Origin: Nitrospirota bacterium
Lineage (GTDB): Bacteria; Nitrospirota; UBA9217
NCBI GenBank assembly: GCA_029858565.1
Contig: JAOUEV010000033.1
Location: 1 to 39,296, forward strand
Length of the DNA stretch: 39,296 bases
Direction of reading: 5' to 3'
Shown: one piece after another, positions 23,830-32,484 of the stretch
How the letters are laid out: each line of letters starts with the position of its first letter
Position numbering within the stretch: the first letter of the stretch is position 1
Position numbers and translations under genes: made by a program
Notes under the pieces: model-generated
Databases searched by the model: none
Told to the model about the DNA's origin: nothing
What the model saw: the letters and a program-made list of their open reading frames with translations, nothing else

Positions 23830-24261
23830 ATGACGAACGAGTTCAAAATCGGTGATAAGAATTTCAAGATCGGAAAGCTCGATGCTTTCCGGCAGTTCCA
23901 TATCGTACGCCGGATCTCTCCGCTTCTCGCCGAGGTCATGCCGTCTATCGCGAGCATGAGCAAGGCTGCGAAGAACGCGGACAATCTGACGGAAGACGAG
24001 AAGCTCGACGAGTTCGCCAAGATCGCGCAACCGATTCTGGCGGGCCTCTCGAAGCTCTCCGACGCGGACGCGGACTACGTGCTCTACCGACTTCTCAGTG
24101 TGGTGGAGGTCGAGCAACCGCAGTTCCGTACCTGGGCGAAGATTGCGACCGACACCGGCTTGGTGATGCAGGACCTCGAACTCCCGGTGCTGCTGCAAGC
24201 GGCCGGCCGGGCGTTGATGTTCAACCTGTCCGGTTTTTTCGCTTTACTCCCCCAAAAGTAA
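23830..24261 (+). CDS. tail assembly chaperone, short form (G-like)
   Basis: 143 aa. Acidic helical protein starting MTNEFKIGDKNFKIGKLDAF, ending SGFFALLPQK. Its place between tube and tape measure is that of gpG-type chaperones, which coat the tape measure during tail assembly. Near the end lies the slippery heptamer T TTT TTC (24234-24240), read in the proper phase, allowing a -1 shift into a long extension. The family is inferred from position and the frameshift as well as sequence. Confidence 0.82.
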   Translation: MTNEFKIGDKNFKIGKLDAFRQFHIVRRISPLLAEVMPSIASMSKAAKNADNLTEDEKLDEFAKIAQPILAGLSKLSDADADYVLYRLLSVVEVEQPQFRTWAKIATDTGLVMQDLELPVLLQAAGRALMFNLSGFFALLPQK

Positions 24262-24473
24262 CCCTCGGGGGAGGAGACACAGATGGGGTCGAGTGGGTTA
24301 GACTGGTCGATGATGAAGACTGGCTGCTCCGCCCGGCGATCGAAGGGATTTGCAAGTATGAGAGCTTGAAGGACGCAACCCTCGATCTCGAAGACGTCGC
24401 GCGCATGAATGCCGCGCTCGACGTAAAGGCCGAGAACGAGAAGCGCTGGAGGAAGGCGCAGGAGAATAAGTAA
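23830..24473 (+). CDS. tail assembly chaperone, frameshifted long form (GT-like)
   Basis: A -1 shift at 24234-24240 joins 137 codons of the short form to 77 codons in the other frame, giving about 214 aa and stopping at TAA 24471-24473. The extension contains VEWVRLVDDEDWLLRPAIEG, then KYESLKDATLDLEDVARMNA and AENEKRWRKAQENK. This matches the T-domain type DUF6889 (W...RP.IEG...YE.L.D..LDL.DVA.MN.ALD..AEN). It has no start codon of its own near its beginning. The stop overlaps the tape measure ATG (TAATG). Confidence 0.8.
24234..24240 (+). other. -1 programmed frameshift slippery site T TTT TTC
   Basis: Codons GGT TTT TTC place the heptamer in X XXY YYZ phase, so both tRNAs can re-pair with TTT TTT after slipping back one base. 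The -1 frame is open from here to 24473 and encodes a recognisable chaperone extension. A second run, CCCCCAAAAG at 24251-24260, is just before the zero-frame TAA and pairs less well. Confidence 0.75.
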
Positions 24474-25714
24474 TGGCTCAGACCGACGGCGACATCATAA
24501 AATCTTTCTTGGTGGGCCTCGGCTTCCAGGTCGACGAGAAGTCGCTGCGTATCTTCAACTCCGAGATCGCAAAGTCCGCAACCCGCATCACCGCCCTCTA
24601 CACCGCCGTCAACGCTTTCGCCGGCGCAATCGTATTCGCTTTTTCAAAAATCTCTGAAGGGTTCGAGGAGATGGGGTACCAGTACCACATCGTCGCGCCC
24701 GCAATAAACAAAGCCATAGTTCTCCGGCGGGAACTGATGAAGGCGTACGGAGCCGCCGGGATAAACATACGAAAGACGATCGTCGACTCGATAAAGCTGA
24801 ACATGTCGCTCACCAAGACGAAGTTCGCTTTCGAGGCGATCTATAAGTCCGTGGCGTCAAGGTTTTTTGGAGAACTCACCAGGCAGTCAGACGCCTTTCG
24901 GAAACGCCTCTACGAGAATATGCCGTACATTATTAACGCGCTCGAGAAGCTCGTGAAGGTTACCTTCAAGGCCTTCAAAGCCGTAACCATCCTCGGTGGT
25001 CGAGTTTGGTCAATTCTCTCGCGTGTGTACGATTTCTTCGTTACGCTGCATAAAGCCACGGACGGTTGGTCAACCATCGTCATCGGGTTGGCCGCAGCAT
25101 GGAGGCTGCTCAATTTAGCTTTCATCGCGACCCCGCTCGGAGCCCTCCTGACCGGATTCGTCGCGCTTCTCGCGTTGTTCGATGACTTCAAGACTTGGCA
25201 GGAGGGCGGTAAGTCGCTCTTCGACTGGTCTTCGTTCGTGCCGGTAATCAACGCCGTGACCTCGGCCCTGCTGGGCATGAAGAAGGTCCTCGACGGCGTG
25301 TTCACGGTCATCTTCGAAGTCGGCGGCGCGATCTACGAATACTTCTCGGGCAACAGCTTCGCCGCCATCGAGCATCTGAAAAACGCTTTCCAGGGACTCG
25401 GCACCATCGTCAACGGCGTATGGGATACGATCAAGGGGCTCGCCTCCTCGATCGGCGCTCTCGGAACCTGGGGCGGGGGCCTCTACGAGAAGTTCTTCGG
25501 CAACGGGCAGACGCCGCAGGCGTTCAATCCGCAGCAGACCGCGCCTCTCGGGTCGACACCGCCTCCGGGCCGACAGACGACGAACGCCAACATGCAGACA
25601 TCGATCAATATCACGGGCTCGCCGAACGCCGACGCGACCGCGCGCCTGACGGCCCAGCAACAGCAGAACGTGAACCGTGACTTCGTTCGCAACTTGAAAG
25701 GGGCGACTCGTTGA
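24473..25714 (+). CDS. tail tape measure protein (short)
   Basis: 413 aa. Long helical protein beginning MAQTDGDIIKSFLVGLGFQVD, with hydrophobic stretches (AGAIVFAFSKI, STIVIGLAAAWRLLNLAFI, LGALLTGFVALLALF) and a Gln/Pro-rich tail with TSINITGSPNADATARL. This is the pattern of short myovirus tape measure proteins. It sets tail length; 413 aa implies a short tail. Located right after the chaperones as expected. Start overlaps the chaperone stop. Confidence 0.85.
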   Translation: MAQTDGDIIKSFLVGLGFQVDEKSLRIFNSEIAKSATRITALYTAVNAFAGAIVFAFSKISEGFEEMGYQYHIVAPAINKAIVLRRELMKAYGAAGINIRKTIVDSIKLNMSLTKTKFAFEAIYKSVASRFFGELTRQSDAFRKRLYENMPYIINALEKLVKVTFKAFKAVTILGGRVWSILSRVYDFFVTLHKATDGWSTIVIGLAAAWRLLNLAFIATPLGALLTGFVALLALFDDFKTWQEGGKSLFDWSSFVPVINAVTSALLGMKKVLDGVFTVIFEVGGAIYEYFSGNSFAAIEHLKNAFQGLGTIVNGVWDTIKGLASSIGALGTWGGGLYEKFFGNGQTPQAFNPQQTAPLGSTPPPGRQTTNANMQTSINITGSPNADATARLTAQQQQNVNRDFVRNLKGATR

Positions 25715-26241
25715 GTTTTCTAAGCCAGCCGCTTCAGGATATTCTTCTCAAGCCCTCGCGTAAGCTCGGCAACATCGCCGTACAGGTCGTCGTCAATGAG
25801 CAGGCGACCGATACGCTGACCATCACGAAGCAGCCGGTCCAGCAGGGCGCGAGCGTCACCGACCACGCCTACATGGAACCGACGACCTTCTCTCACACGA
25901 TATATTTCTCGTCCGGCTCGACGACCCTCGGCTTCTTCGGCGCCAAGTCGCTCGACCAGATCTATCAGGAACTCCGGACGCTGCAGTCGTCGGCGATTCC
26001 CTTCGATATTGTCACGCCGAAGCGCATTTACAAAAGCATGTTGATGGCGTCGCTCACGCAGACGACCGACAAGCTCACCGAGAACTGCCTCGCGATCCAC
26101 GCGACGTACCAACAAGTCATCTTCGTGCCGGTGCTCGCGACGACGGTCCCTCGCATAAATCAAAAGAATCCGGGCTCGAACGGAGCCACGCAAAACGGCG
26201 GCTCGAAGTCGGCCCTCTTCACTCTCTTCGGAGGCGGATAG
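25711..26241 (+). CDS. tail/baseplate protein after tape measure (distal-tail-like)
   Basis: 176 aa, TTG start overlapping the tape measure stop (TTGA), with AAAGGGG upstream. It contains VVVNEQATDTLTITKQPVQ, VTDHAYMEPTTFSHTI and YKSMLMASLTQTTDK. The elements 'DH.Y..P' and 'M...SL.Q..DK' are shared with phage tail proteins that resemble LysM-free Dit/gp53-type adaptors. It probably joins the tube to the baseplate hub. Confidence 0.7.
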   Translation: MSFLSQPLQDILLKPSRKLGNIAVQVVVNEQATDTLTITKQPVQQGASVTDHAYMEPTTFSHTIYFSSGSTTLGFFGAKSLDQIYQELRTLQSSAIPFDIVTPKRIYKSMLMASLTQTTDKLTENCLAIHATYQQVIFVPVLATTVPRINQKNPGSNGATQNGGSKSALFTLFGGG

Positions 26242-26562
26242 ATGACGAGCTTCCTTATTCCTCTGGTGAATATTCCGCAGCAGTTCACGATCGACCTCGC
26301 CGGCGTCACGTATACACTTGTAAACAAGTGGAACGACATCTCGCAAGGCTGGATTCTCGACATCCTCGACGGCTCTCAGAACCCCATCGTATGCGGCATT
26401 CCCTTCGTGACCGGCACCGATCTCCTCGCCGGCCTCGAGTACCTCGGCATCAATGGCGAGCTTATCGTCTACACGAACGGCGATCAGTGGGCGGTCCCGA
26501 CGCTGAACAACCTCGGCGTCGATTCAAACCTCTATTTCCAAACGGACGCGGTAGATGGCTAA
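26242..26562 (+). CDS. baseplate plug protein (Pam3 gp18-like)
   Basis: 106 aa, mostly beta: IPQQFTIDLAGVTYTLVNKW, GWILDILDGSQNPIVCGIP, GTDLLAGLEYLGINGELIV, and LGVDSNLYFQ at the end. The pattern matches the plug proteins that close the hub in simple myoviruses such as cyanophage Pam3. Overlaps the next ORF by eight bases. Confidence 0.8.
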   Translation: MTSFLIPLVNIPQQFTIDLAGVTYTLVNKWNDISQGWILDILDGSQNPIVCGIPFVTGTDLLAGLEYLGINGELIVYTNGDQWAVPTLNNLGVDSNLYFQTDAVDG

Positions 26563-27541
26563 CCAAGTCGTAGTGCCCGAAGGCGCATCAGCCCAGCCCG
26601 AGAACAACCTCCAGTACCGGAGGCATTTCTCTTTGATCGTGACGGGCACGAACATCGACGGGCCGAACGGTCTCGATCTCTCGGCTCTCCACTGTAAATT
26701 CTCGGTGAAGCGCTCGAGCAATATGACTCCGAACTGCGCCGACATCCGCGTCTATAACCTCGATCAGAACACGGCGCTGAAAATCAAAAAGCAGTACACC
26801 CAGGTCATCATCCAGGGCGGATACAACTCGAACTTCGGCGTCATCTTCAAGGGCAACATCAAGCAGGTCATCATAGGCCGGGAGTCGGCGACCGATACGT
26901 TCATCGACCTCAACTGCGGCGACGGCGATCTCGCTTACAACTACGCGGTCGTCAACACCTCGATCGCCAGCGGAAGCTCGATGGCGGACCAACTGAAACA
27001 GATCACGGCCCCGATGACCTCTCTCCAGACCGCCCTTGGTGGGACTCAGCCGGAGTTCCAGCCGACGATTTTACCTAGAGGGAAGACGCTCTGGGGCACA
27101 TCGCGCGACTATCTCCGTACATTCGCGCAGCAGAACGATCTCACGTGGTCGATCCAGAACGAGCAAGTCGAGTTCATCCGGCAGCAAGGGTACGCGCCCG
27201 GCGAGGCAGTCGTGCTCACCAGCAAGACGGGCATGATCGGGACGCCGCAACAGACCAATATCGGCGTCAACGTGGTCTGCCTTATGAACCCGCTCATCAA
27301 TCCCGGCCGGCGAATCAAGATCGACAATGCCTCGGTCGCGCAGCTGAAAATCGACCTCGGGAATCCGAAAGACCCGGTGAACCTGGCCCCTCCGCTGACC
27401 GCCGACGGCGTGTACTACGCTCTCGTGATCGAGCAGCAGGGCGATAACCGCGGCCTCGATTGGTATTCGAAAGTCATCTGCTGTACGGTGAATCCGTCGA
27501 CGAACCCCATCAACAGCGTACCAGTGAGTTACGGACCATGA
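26555..27541 (+). CDS. baseplate hub protein
   Basis: 328 aa. The N-terminal part after residue 20 reads HFSLIVTG...GLDLSALHCKFSVKRSSNMTPNCADIRVYNLDQNTA, with VIIQGGYNSNFGVIFKGNIK. This is the first beta domain of gp27-like hubs in simple myoviruses (CKF.V.RS....N.A.IRVYNL). The later part continues the hub barrels. It organises the spike and tube at the tail tip. Confidence 0.85.
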   Translation: MANQVVVPEGASAQPENNLQYRRHFSLIVTGTNIDGPNGLDLSALHCKFSVKRSSNMTPNCADIRVYNLDQNTALKIKKQYTQVIIQGGYNSNFGVIFKGNIKQVIIGRESATDTFIDLNCGDGDLAYNYAVVNTSIASGSSMADQLKQITAPMTSLQTALGGTQPEFQPTILPRGKTLWGTSRDYLRTFAQQNDLTWSIQNEQVEFIRQQGYAPGEAVVLTSKTGMIGTPQQTNIGVNVVCLMNPLINPGRRIKIDNASVAQLKIDLGNPKDPVNLAPPLTADGVYYALVIEQQGDNRGLDWYSKVICCTVNPSTNPINSVPVSYGP

Positions 27542-28242
27542 GCGAAGATCCACGGCAGTACCTCAACGATAACGAAGAAGGCACGCGGCTTGCGCAAGAC
27601 GGCCATCAGGCGCGTATCTGGACGGCGATGCCTGGCATCGTTCAGTCGGTCGACCTCACGAAGATGACCTGCGTAGTTCAACTCGCGATCCAAGGTCGCG
27701 CCGAGCAGTCCGACGGAACCCTTGTATACAAAAACATTGCACTCCTCCAAGATGTGCCGATTGTATTCCCGCGAGCGGGAGGGTTTACGATTACCTTCCC
27801 GCTCGCGGCGGGCGACGAAGTGCTCGTCGTCTTCGCTTCTCGCTGCATCGATGCTTGGTGGCAGAACGGCGGGTACGAGAACAAGCCGATGGAATTCCGA
27901 ATGCACGACCTCTCGGACGGCTTCGCGATTCCGGGGCCGAGTTCGCAGCCGAAGAAGATCGCGGCCATCTCGACGACTGAGATCCAGATCCGAAACGACT
28001 CAGGTGACACGTATCTCTCGATCGTGAAGGCCACGAAGAAATTCGGCATGAAAAATCCGACGACCGATCTCAAGACCATAATGACCGATCTCGAAAGCGC
28101 GTTGAATACGTTTGCGACGACGCTCGCGGGATACGGCGGGGGCGGAGCGCCGGCGACCCAAGCGCAACTGCAAGCCCCCGGTGCGGCCTTGCAAGCGGCG
28201 CTGGTGCCGATTCTGACCAACATAGGAGCGCTTCTCAAATGA
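27538..28242 (+). CDS. membrane-puncturing spike (Gp138 family)
   Basis: 234 aa; the ATG at 27538 overlaps the hub stop. WTAMPGIVQSVDLTKMTCVVQLAIQG, then YKNIALLQDVPIVFPRAGGFTITFPLAAGDEVLVVF and CIDAWWQNGG, is the OB-fold of the Gp138 N-terminal domain (PIVFPR.GG...TFP...GDE.L..F..RCID.WW..G). The C-terminal helical part (TIMTDLESALNTFATTLAGYG) and Gly/Ala stretch form the trimer shaft. It pierces the outer membrane at infection. Confidence 0.9.
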   Translation: MSEDPRQYLNDNEEGTRLAQDGHQARIWTAMPGIVQSVDLTKMTCVVQLAIQGRAEQSDGTLVYKNIALLQDVPIVFPRAGGFTITFPLAAGDEVLVVFASRCIDAWWQNGGYENKPMEFRMHDLSDGFAIPGPSSQPKKIAAISTTEIQIRNDSGDTYLSIVKATKKFGMKNPTTDLKTIMTDLESALNTFATTLAGYGGGGAPATQAQLQAPGAALQAALVPILTNIGALLK

Positions 28243-28604
28243 GGGTTAAACAACTATCGCCTACGGGTGACTATACGTTCGGCAACTCGCAACTCAATTT
28301 CCTCGCGAACTCGCCAGAGTGCGTGGCCCAGGTCGTCTATACGTCGCTGCTTCTTTGGCTTGGTGAATGGTACCTCGATCTGACCGTCGGCATGCCGTGG
28401 GTCCAGGGCGTACTCGGAAAGCACAACCAGGCAACCGCCGACGTCACGGTGCAGGATTACATTTTAGGCGTTCAGGGCGTGACCGCAATTGAAACTTACA
28501 CGAGCATAGCTCAGACTGAACAACGTAAATACCTGGCGACTTCGAGAATCGACACCCTCTACGGGCCGACGGATCTCGACGTCACGAACCAGCGAGACCT
28601 CTAG
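28239..28604 (+). CDS. baseplate wedge protein (gp25/W-like)
   Basis: 121 aa starting MRVKQLSPTGDYTFGNSQLN, with VVYTSLLLWLGEWYLDLTVGMPW and VQDYILGVQGVTAI...; these match the small baseplate proteins (DUF2634/gp25-like) located between spike and J gene. GEWYLD...G.PW is typical. It fastens the sheath to the wedge. ATGA overlap with the spike gene. Confidence 0.85.
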   Translation: MRVKQLSPTGDYTFGNSQLNFLANSPECVAQVVYTSLLLWLGEWYLDLTVGMPWVQGVLGKHNQATADVTVQDYILGVQGVTAIETYTSIAQTEQRKYLATSRIDTLYGPTDLDVTNQRDL

Positions 28605-28613
28605 GGAGCGAAG

Positions 28614-29804
28614 ATGACCGTTGCTGATTTGGTATATATCGATTCGACCGGCTACCACTACGCGGACTATCCGACGTTCCTTCAGTTCGTGCAGGACCAG
28701 TACCGCGGCATCTACGGAGCCGACGTCTACCTCGGCCCCGATTCGATGGACGGACAATGGACCGCGATTCTCGCTCAGGCACTATACGACACGGCCCTGA
28801 CCGGATCTAAAACCTATAACTCATTCTCGCCGACGACGGCTCAGGGCGTAGGTCTCTCCCGAGTGGTGAAGATCAACGGCCTCAGACGGAACGTACCCAC
28901 CAGATCGACTGCGATCGTGACGATCACGGGTACCGCCGGCACCGTCATTCTGAACGGTATCGTGGCGGATAGCTTAGGGCAGCAATGGGCGCTGCCGGCG
29001 TCGGTCACGATTCCGCCCGGAGGCGACATCGATGTGACCGCGACCTCGACGGTCGACGGCGCGGTTCAGGCCGAAGCCTCGACGATCACCGTCATCTCGA
29101 CGCCGACACTTGGCTGGCAGTCGGTGACCAACTCGAGTGCTGCGACTCCCGGAGCTCCGGTCGAACAAGACGGCGAACTTCGTTTGCGTCAATCGGTATC
29201 GCAGGCTATCCCGGCTCAGACCGTGATCCAGGCGACTCGTGCGGCACTCGCGAATCTCTCGGGCGTTACCGAAGTCCGCGCGTACGAGAACGTCACCGAC
29301 ATCACCGACGGAAACGGTCTGCCCCCGCACTCGGTCTGCTTCATCGTTCAGGGCGGCGACGTCACCGACATCACGAACACGATCGGTCTATATAAAACTC
29401 CCGGCACGAACACTTTCGCGACCGGCCCGAACTCGCACGCCGAAACTTATATCGACCCGGCGGGCTTGCCAGTCCCGATCAACTTCTACAGCCCCGGTAT
29501 CGCCGCAACCATCGGCGTGCAACTCACCATCAAGGCGTTGACGGGCTGGGACTCGTCGTTCGAGACGCCGATCGCAGCGGCGGTTGCGGAACTCGTCGCG
29601 AGCTTCGGCATCGGCGGAACCGTGGTCTATACGCAGATCTTCGTGTCGGCTTACAACGCAGCACCTATCCCTGGCACCTATTATGTGCAGGGCGTTCAGA
29701 TTCAGAAGAACGGCGGCGGATTCGCTGCCGCGAATATTATTTTGGACTTCAACGAGATACCGGAGTGCGATCCGAACGCCGACATCGTATTCGTGATCGT
29801 TTAA
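28614..29804 (+). CDS. baseplate wedge protein J-like (gp47/gp6)
   Basis: 396 aa. YADYPTFLQFVQDQYRGIYG, DGQWTAILAQALYDTA, AQGVGLSRVVKINGLRRN, GAPVEQDGELRLRQSVSQ and SGVTEVRAYENVTD..DGNGLPPHSV are the classic Baseplate_J pattern. It makes the wedge arm that triggers sheath contraction. Located between gp25-like and DUF2612 genes. Confidence 0.92.
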   Translation: MTVADLVYIDSTGYHYADYPTFLQFVQDQYRGIYGADVYLGPDSMDGQWTAILAQALYDTALTGSKTYNSFSPTTAQGVGLSRVVKINGLRRNVPTRSTAIVTITGTAGTVILNGIVADSLGQQWALPASVTIPPGGDIDVTATSTVDGAVQAEASTITVISTPTLGWQSVTNSSAATPGAPVEQDGELRLRQSVSQAIPAQTVIQATRAALANLSGVTEVRAYENVTDITDGNGLPPHSVCFIVQGGDVTDITNTIGLYKTPGTNTFATGPNSHAETYIDPAGLPVPINFYSPGIAATIGVQLTIKALTGWDSSFETPIAAAVAELVASFGIGGTVVYTQIFVSAYNAAPIPGTYYVQGVQIQKNGGGFAAANIILDFNEIPECDPNADIVFVIV

Positions 29805-29814
29805 AGGGAGAGCC

Positions 29815-30495
29815 GTGGAAATTCAGGATTACCTAAATCTCGTCACGTCGGAGTACAAGAACCAGCCGAAGTTCAATGCCATGCTGTCGTTCATGGTCTC
29901 GGTGCAGGTTCAGGTGCAGAAGCTGATGAACCAGATGAGCGGCGAGGCGCTTCCTTCGCTTTTCGATCTCTCGACTCCGCCGATAGGAAACCAACTCGAC
30001 ATCATCGGCCAGTGGGTCGGAGTCTCGCGCACCGTGCATATCCCGGTCTCGGACGTCTACTTCACCTGGGACAGCACTTACGAGAAGGGATGGGACTACG
30101 GTCAGTGGCAGCCGGCGGACGCTCCGTCGACGATCACTTCGCTTCCGGATGACGTTTACCTGAATCTGATCTTGGCGACGATCGCTGCGAACAACTGGGA
30201 CGGCACGACGACAGGCGCGTACGCGATCTGGGCTCAGGTCTTCCCGGCGTTCCGAATTCTTATCCAAGACAATTGCAATATGACCTACAACCTCGGCATC
30301 GTCGGCGGCATCGTCGACTCTTTGACGCTAGCCCTCATAACTGGTGGGTATATACATCTGCGCCCCGAGGGCGTTCGCATCGATAAGTACTTTGTGCCCG
30401 TTGACTCAAATCCGGCCTTCTGTTGGGATGTGGAAACTACACTAGCAAAAGGCTGGGACGAAGGCTCTTGGCTCAGAGAACTCGCACCGACTTAA
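29815..30495 (+). CDS. DUF2612 tail/baseplate protein (gpI-like)
   Basis: 226 aa, GTG start behind AGGGAGAG. Begins MEIQDYLNLVTSEYKNQPKF, with FDLSTPPIGNQLDIIGQWVGVSR and PDDVYLNLILATIAANNWDG, the DUF2612 signature. Functionally similar to P2 gpI, linking the wedge to fibres. A repeated pair of near-identical segments is seen: FTWDSTYEKGWDYGQWQ and FCWDVETTLAKGWDEGSW. Confidence 0.85.
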   Translation: MEIQDYLNLVTSEYKNQPKFNAMLSFMVSVQVQVQKLMNQMSGEALPSLFDLSTPPIGNQLDIIGQWVGVSRTVHIPVSDVYFTWDSTYEKGWDYGQWQPADAPSTITSLPDDVYLNLILATIAANNWDGTTTGAYAIWAQVFPAFRILIQDNCNMTYNLGIVGGIVDSLTLALITGGYIHLRPEGVRIDKYFVPVDSNPAFCWDVETTLAKGWDEGSWLRELAPT

Positions 30496-30515
30496 AAATT
30501 TAAAAGGAGTGGCCC

Positions 30516-31646
30516 ATGCCAACTAATAATTTCGTCCCGTTCTGTAACGAAAACACCGGCACCAACCTGCCGACGCAAAACGCCTACATCGCCGATCCGA
30601 ACCTGCCGATCGGGAACCAACCCGGTATCGCGAGTTCGGCGTTCAACAACAAGGCGCTTCGTCAAGGGACGACGATCGCAGCCGTCCTCGCTCAGTACGT
30701 GAGCGACACGCAAGCGATCGACATGCTCGATAACCAGAACACCGCCGATCACGCGAATCCGCCGGCGCTGTTGAAGGGCCTCGAGGCCGCTCTCAGACGT
30801 CTGACTCCGGTGATCACCGATTACACCTCGGGCTCCGGCAACCACAATTTGTCATACAAGTTTTTCATCACGAATCCCTCGGTTGCTCCGACCGCTGGCG
30901 CGACCTATTCCGACGGCACGACGACCTATACGGTGAAGACGACCTACGTAAACAACACCGAACTCCATGCAACCGGAGGCACCGCTCCGGCGGTGACGGC
31001 GGGAACCCTCACCAAGACTGGTGGAACGGGAGACGCGACGCTGACCTTCTACGCTTACAGACGACCTCTGACGATGAAGGTGAAAATATGGGGCGGCGGC
31101 GGATCCGGCGCGGGCGGCGGTGTGGCCACTCCCGGTAACGGTACTGCGGGAAATGCTTCGACTTGGGGGTCCTTATCAGCTGGCGGCGGTGCTGCGGGCA
31201 CCTGGAGTGTTTCTGGCGGCGGCGCAGGCGGAACGAATACTTTTTCTGGAAACGGTTTTGAAACTCCGGGAGGAGCGGGACAAGGGGGCTGCTACATAAA
31301 TAACGCCGGGGTGGACATCGGAGGCGCCGGCGGACGGGGCGGCGATAGCTTCGGAGGCGGCGGAGGCCCTGGGGGCTCGGTTTCAAGCGCTGGCCAGAAT
31401 GGACGCGCCAACTCAGGCGCTGGAGGCGGCGGAGGCGGCGCTTATTCAAGCGGCGGTACTCCAGTAAAGAGCGGTGGAGCCGGCGGAGCCGGCGGTTACA
31501 TCGAAGCCGATATTTCCAACCCGTCTTCACAGTATGCATATGCTGTGGGGGCCGCGCAGACGTCGGTCGGATCGGGAACAGGGGGCGGAGCTAACGGAGG
31601 TCAGGGAGCTGCGGGCCGTATCATCGTTTACGAGAGCTATCAATAG
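30516..31646 (+). CDS. tail fibre with polyglycine-rich tip
   Basis: 376 aa; AAAGGAG before ATG. Residues 1-180 form the attachment part with SVAPTAGATYSDGTTTYTVKTTYV. From about 190 to the end the protein is a glycine-rich fold (KIWGGGGSGAGGG, GGAGGRGGDSFGGGGGPGG, SGAGGGGGGAYSSGG) ending AGRIIVYESYQ. Glycine-rich domains of this kind are used as receptor-binding tips, for example the polyglycine sandwich of T-even gp38 adhesins. It is the only fibre in this window and the best candidate for host recognition. Confidence 0.8.
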   Translation: MPTNNFVPFCNENTGTNLPTQNAYIADPNLPIGNQPGIASSAFNNKALRQGTTIAAVLAQYVSDTQAIDMLDNQNTADHANPPALLKGLEAALRRLTPVITDYTSGSGNHNLSYKFFITNPSVAPTAGATYSDGTTTYTVKTTYVNNTELHATGGTAPAVTAGTLTKTGGTGDATLTFYAYRRPLTMKVKIWGGGGSGAGGGVATPGNGTAGNASTWGSLSAGGGAAGTWSVSGGGAGGTNTFSGNGFETPGGAGQGGCYINNAGVDIGGAGGRGGDSFGGGGGPGGSVSSAGQNGRANSGAGGGGGGAYSSGGTPVKSGGAGGAGGYIEADISNPSSQYAYAVGAAQTSVGSGTGGGANGGQGAAGRIIVYESYQ

Positions 31647-31888
31647 TGGAACCTACGAAGGCCGCGCTCGACATACCGAAAGAGGTCTATTACGTCGCCG
31701 GGGTTTTGCTTCTCGCAAACCTCGGCACGATCGTGTCGATCATGTTCGCGGCCTTCAAAGCCGTCTGGTGGGCGTCGAAGCTCGACTCGAAAGTCGACGA
31801 GGCCCGCGCGACGGCAGTCAGAGCTCATAAACGAATCGATACGCTCGAGCGCGAAGACTCGGGCGAGACCGACGGGCCGAGTGCGTGA
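31646..31888 (+). CDS. single-pass membrane protein of lysis cassette
   Basis: 80 aa, GTG start overlapping the fibre stop by one base. One membrane segment (about residues 14-42, VYYVAGVLLLANLGTIVSIM onwards) is followed by a charged coiled coil (KLDSKVDEARATAVRAHKRI). It precedes the endolysin and overlaps it by GTGA. It may be a holin or an accessory of it; the second candidate holin is at 32481. Confidence 0.65.
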   Translation: MEPTKAALDIPKEVYYVAGVLLLANLGTIVSIMFAAFKAVWWASKLDSKVDEARATAVRAHKRIDTLEREDSGETDGPSA

Positions 31889-32484
31889 CCAATCTCGACG
31901 TCGCCTTCCATTACCTCATCGAATTTAGCGAAGGCTGGGAATACGTCAACGATCCCGACGACCCCGGCGGACCCACCAAGTTTGGAATCACAAAGAAAAC
32001 CTACGAGAACTTCTTCGGCGTCTGCGTTCCTGATCGCGAGATCGAACTCATGTCGCCGGCGATCGCGAAGCAGATATACGCTGCGGAGTACTGGGCTCCG
32101 CTCGCTCTCGGATGCGTTCAGAACCTGGGTTTTGCAGTCGCATTTTTTGATACGTGCGTGCTCTATGGGGTTAGAACCACTGGGCTTATGATCCAGCGGG
32201 CACTCAGCCGGGGCGGCGCCACGCTAAAGTTAGACGGCATTATTGGCGATAAATCCTTGGGATTCATAAATCTCGCAGGAGGTGGCTCGCCGTCCGCACA
32301 GCTACAACTTATGAAAGCCTTCCAAGGCCAGATCATGGATCGCATCGATGCGGTCATCGTCGCCAAGCCGACAAGCGAAAAATATCGCCGGGGCTGGACG
32401 AATCGGGCCGATCGCCTTTTGAACCTACTCGACGAAGAGTACGTCAATAAACTCAAAAACCAAGTTACCCAGGAGTTGTCATGA
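31885..32484 (+). CDS. endolysin, glycosyl hydrolase family 108
   Basis: 199 aa, GTG start. The GH108 active site reads SEGWEYVNDPDDPGGPTKFG; E16 is the likely catalytic Glu, with one extra residue compared with the usual EGGYVNDP. The C-terminal RRGWTNRADRLLNLL matches the family's peptidoglycan-binding end. It cuts peptidoglycan glycan strands at the end of infection. No signal peptide, so a holin is needed. Codons at about 32110-32300 are atypical. Confidence 0.88.
   Translation: MTNLDVAFHYLIEFSEGWEYVNDPDDPGGPTKFGITKKTYENFFGVCVPDREIELMSPAIAKQIYAAEYWAPLALGCVQNLGFAVAFFDTCVLYGVRTTGLMIQRALSRGGATLKLDGIIGDKSLGFINLAGGGSPSAQLQLMKAFQGQIMDRIDAVIVAKPTSEKYRRGWTNRADRLLNLLDEEYVNKLKNQVTQELS

Larger units (their letters stand above)
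114..30355. repeat. dispersed GTATATAC palindrome
   Basis: Eight copies were found by eye at 114-121, 4148-4155, 7666-7673, 7685-7692, 7722-7729, 9577-9584, 11888-11895 and 30348-30355. An 8-base word is expected 0.6 times in random DNA of this length and less in GC-rich DNA. Three are clustered in one leader and one is beside the early promoter; the others are inside genes. Confidence 0.55.

Noticed and set aside
31009-31539. Leftward Arg-rich frame opposite the glycine-rich fibre
   Set aside because: Created by the complement of glycine codons; the composition has no protein-like pattern.
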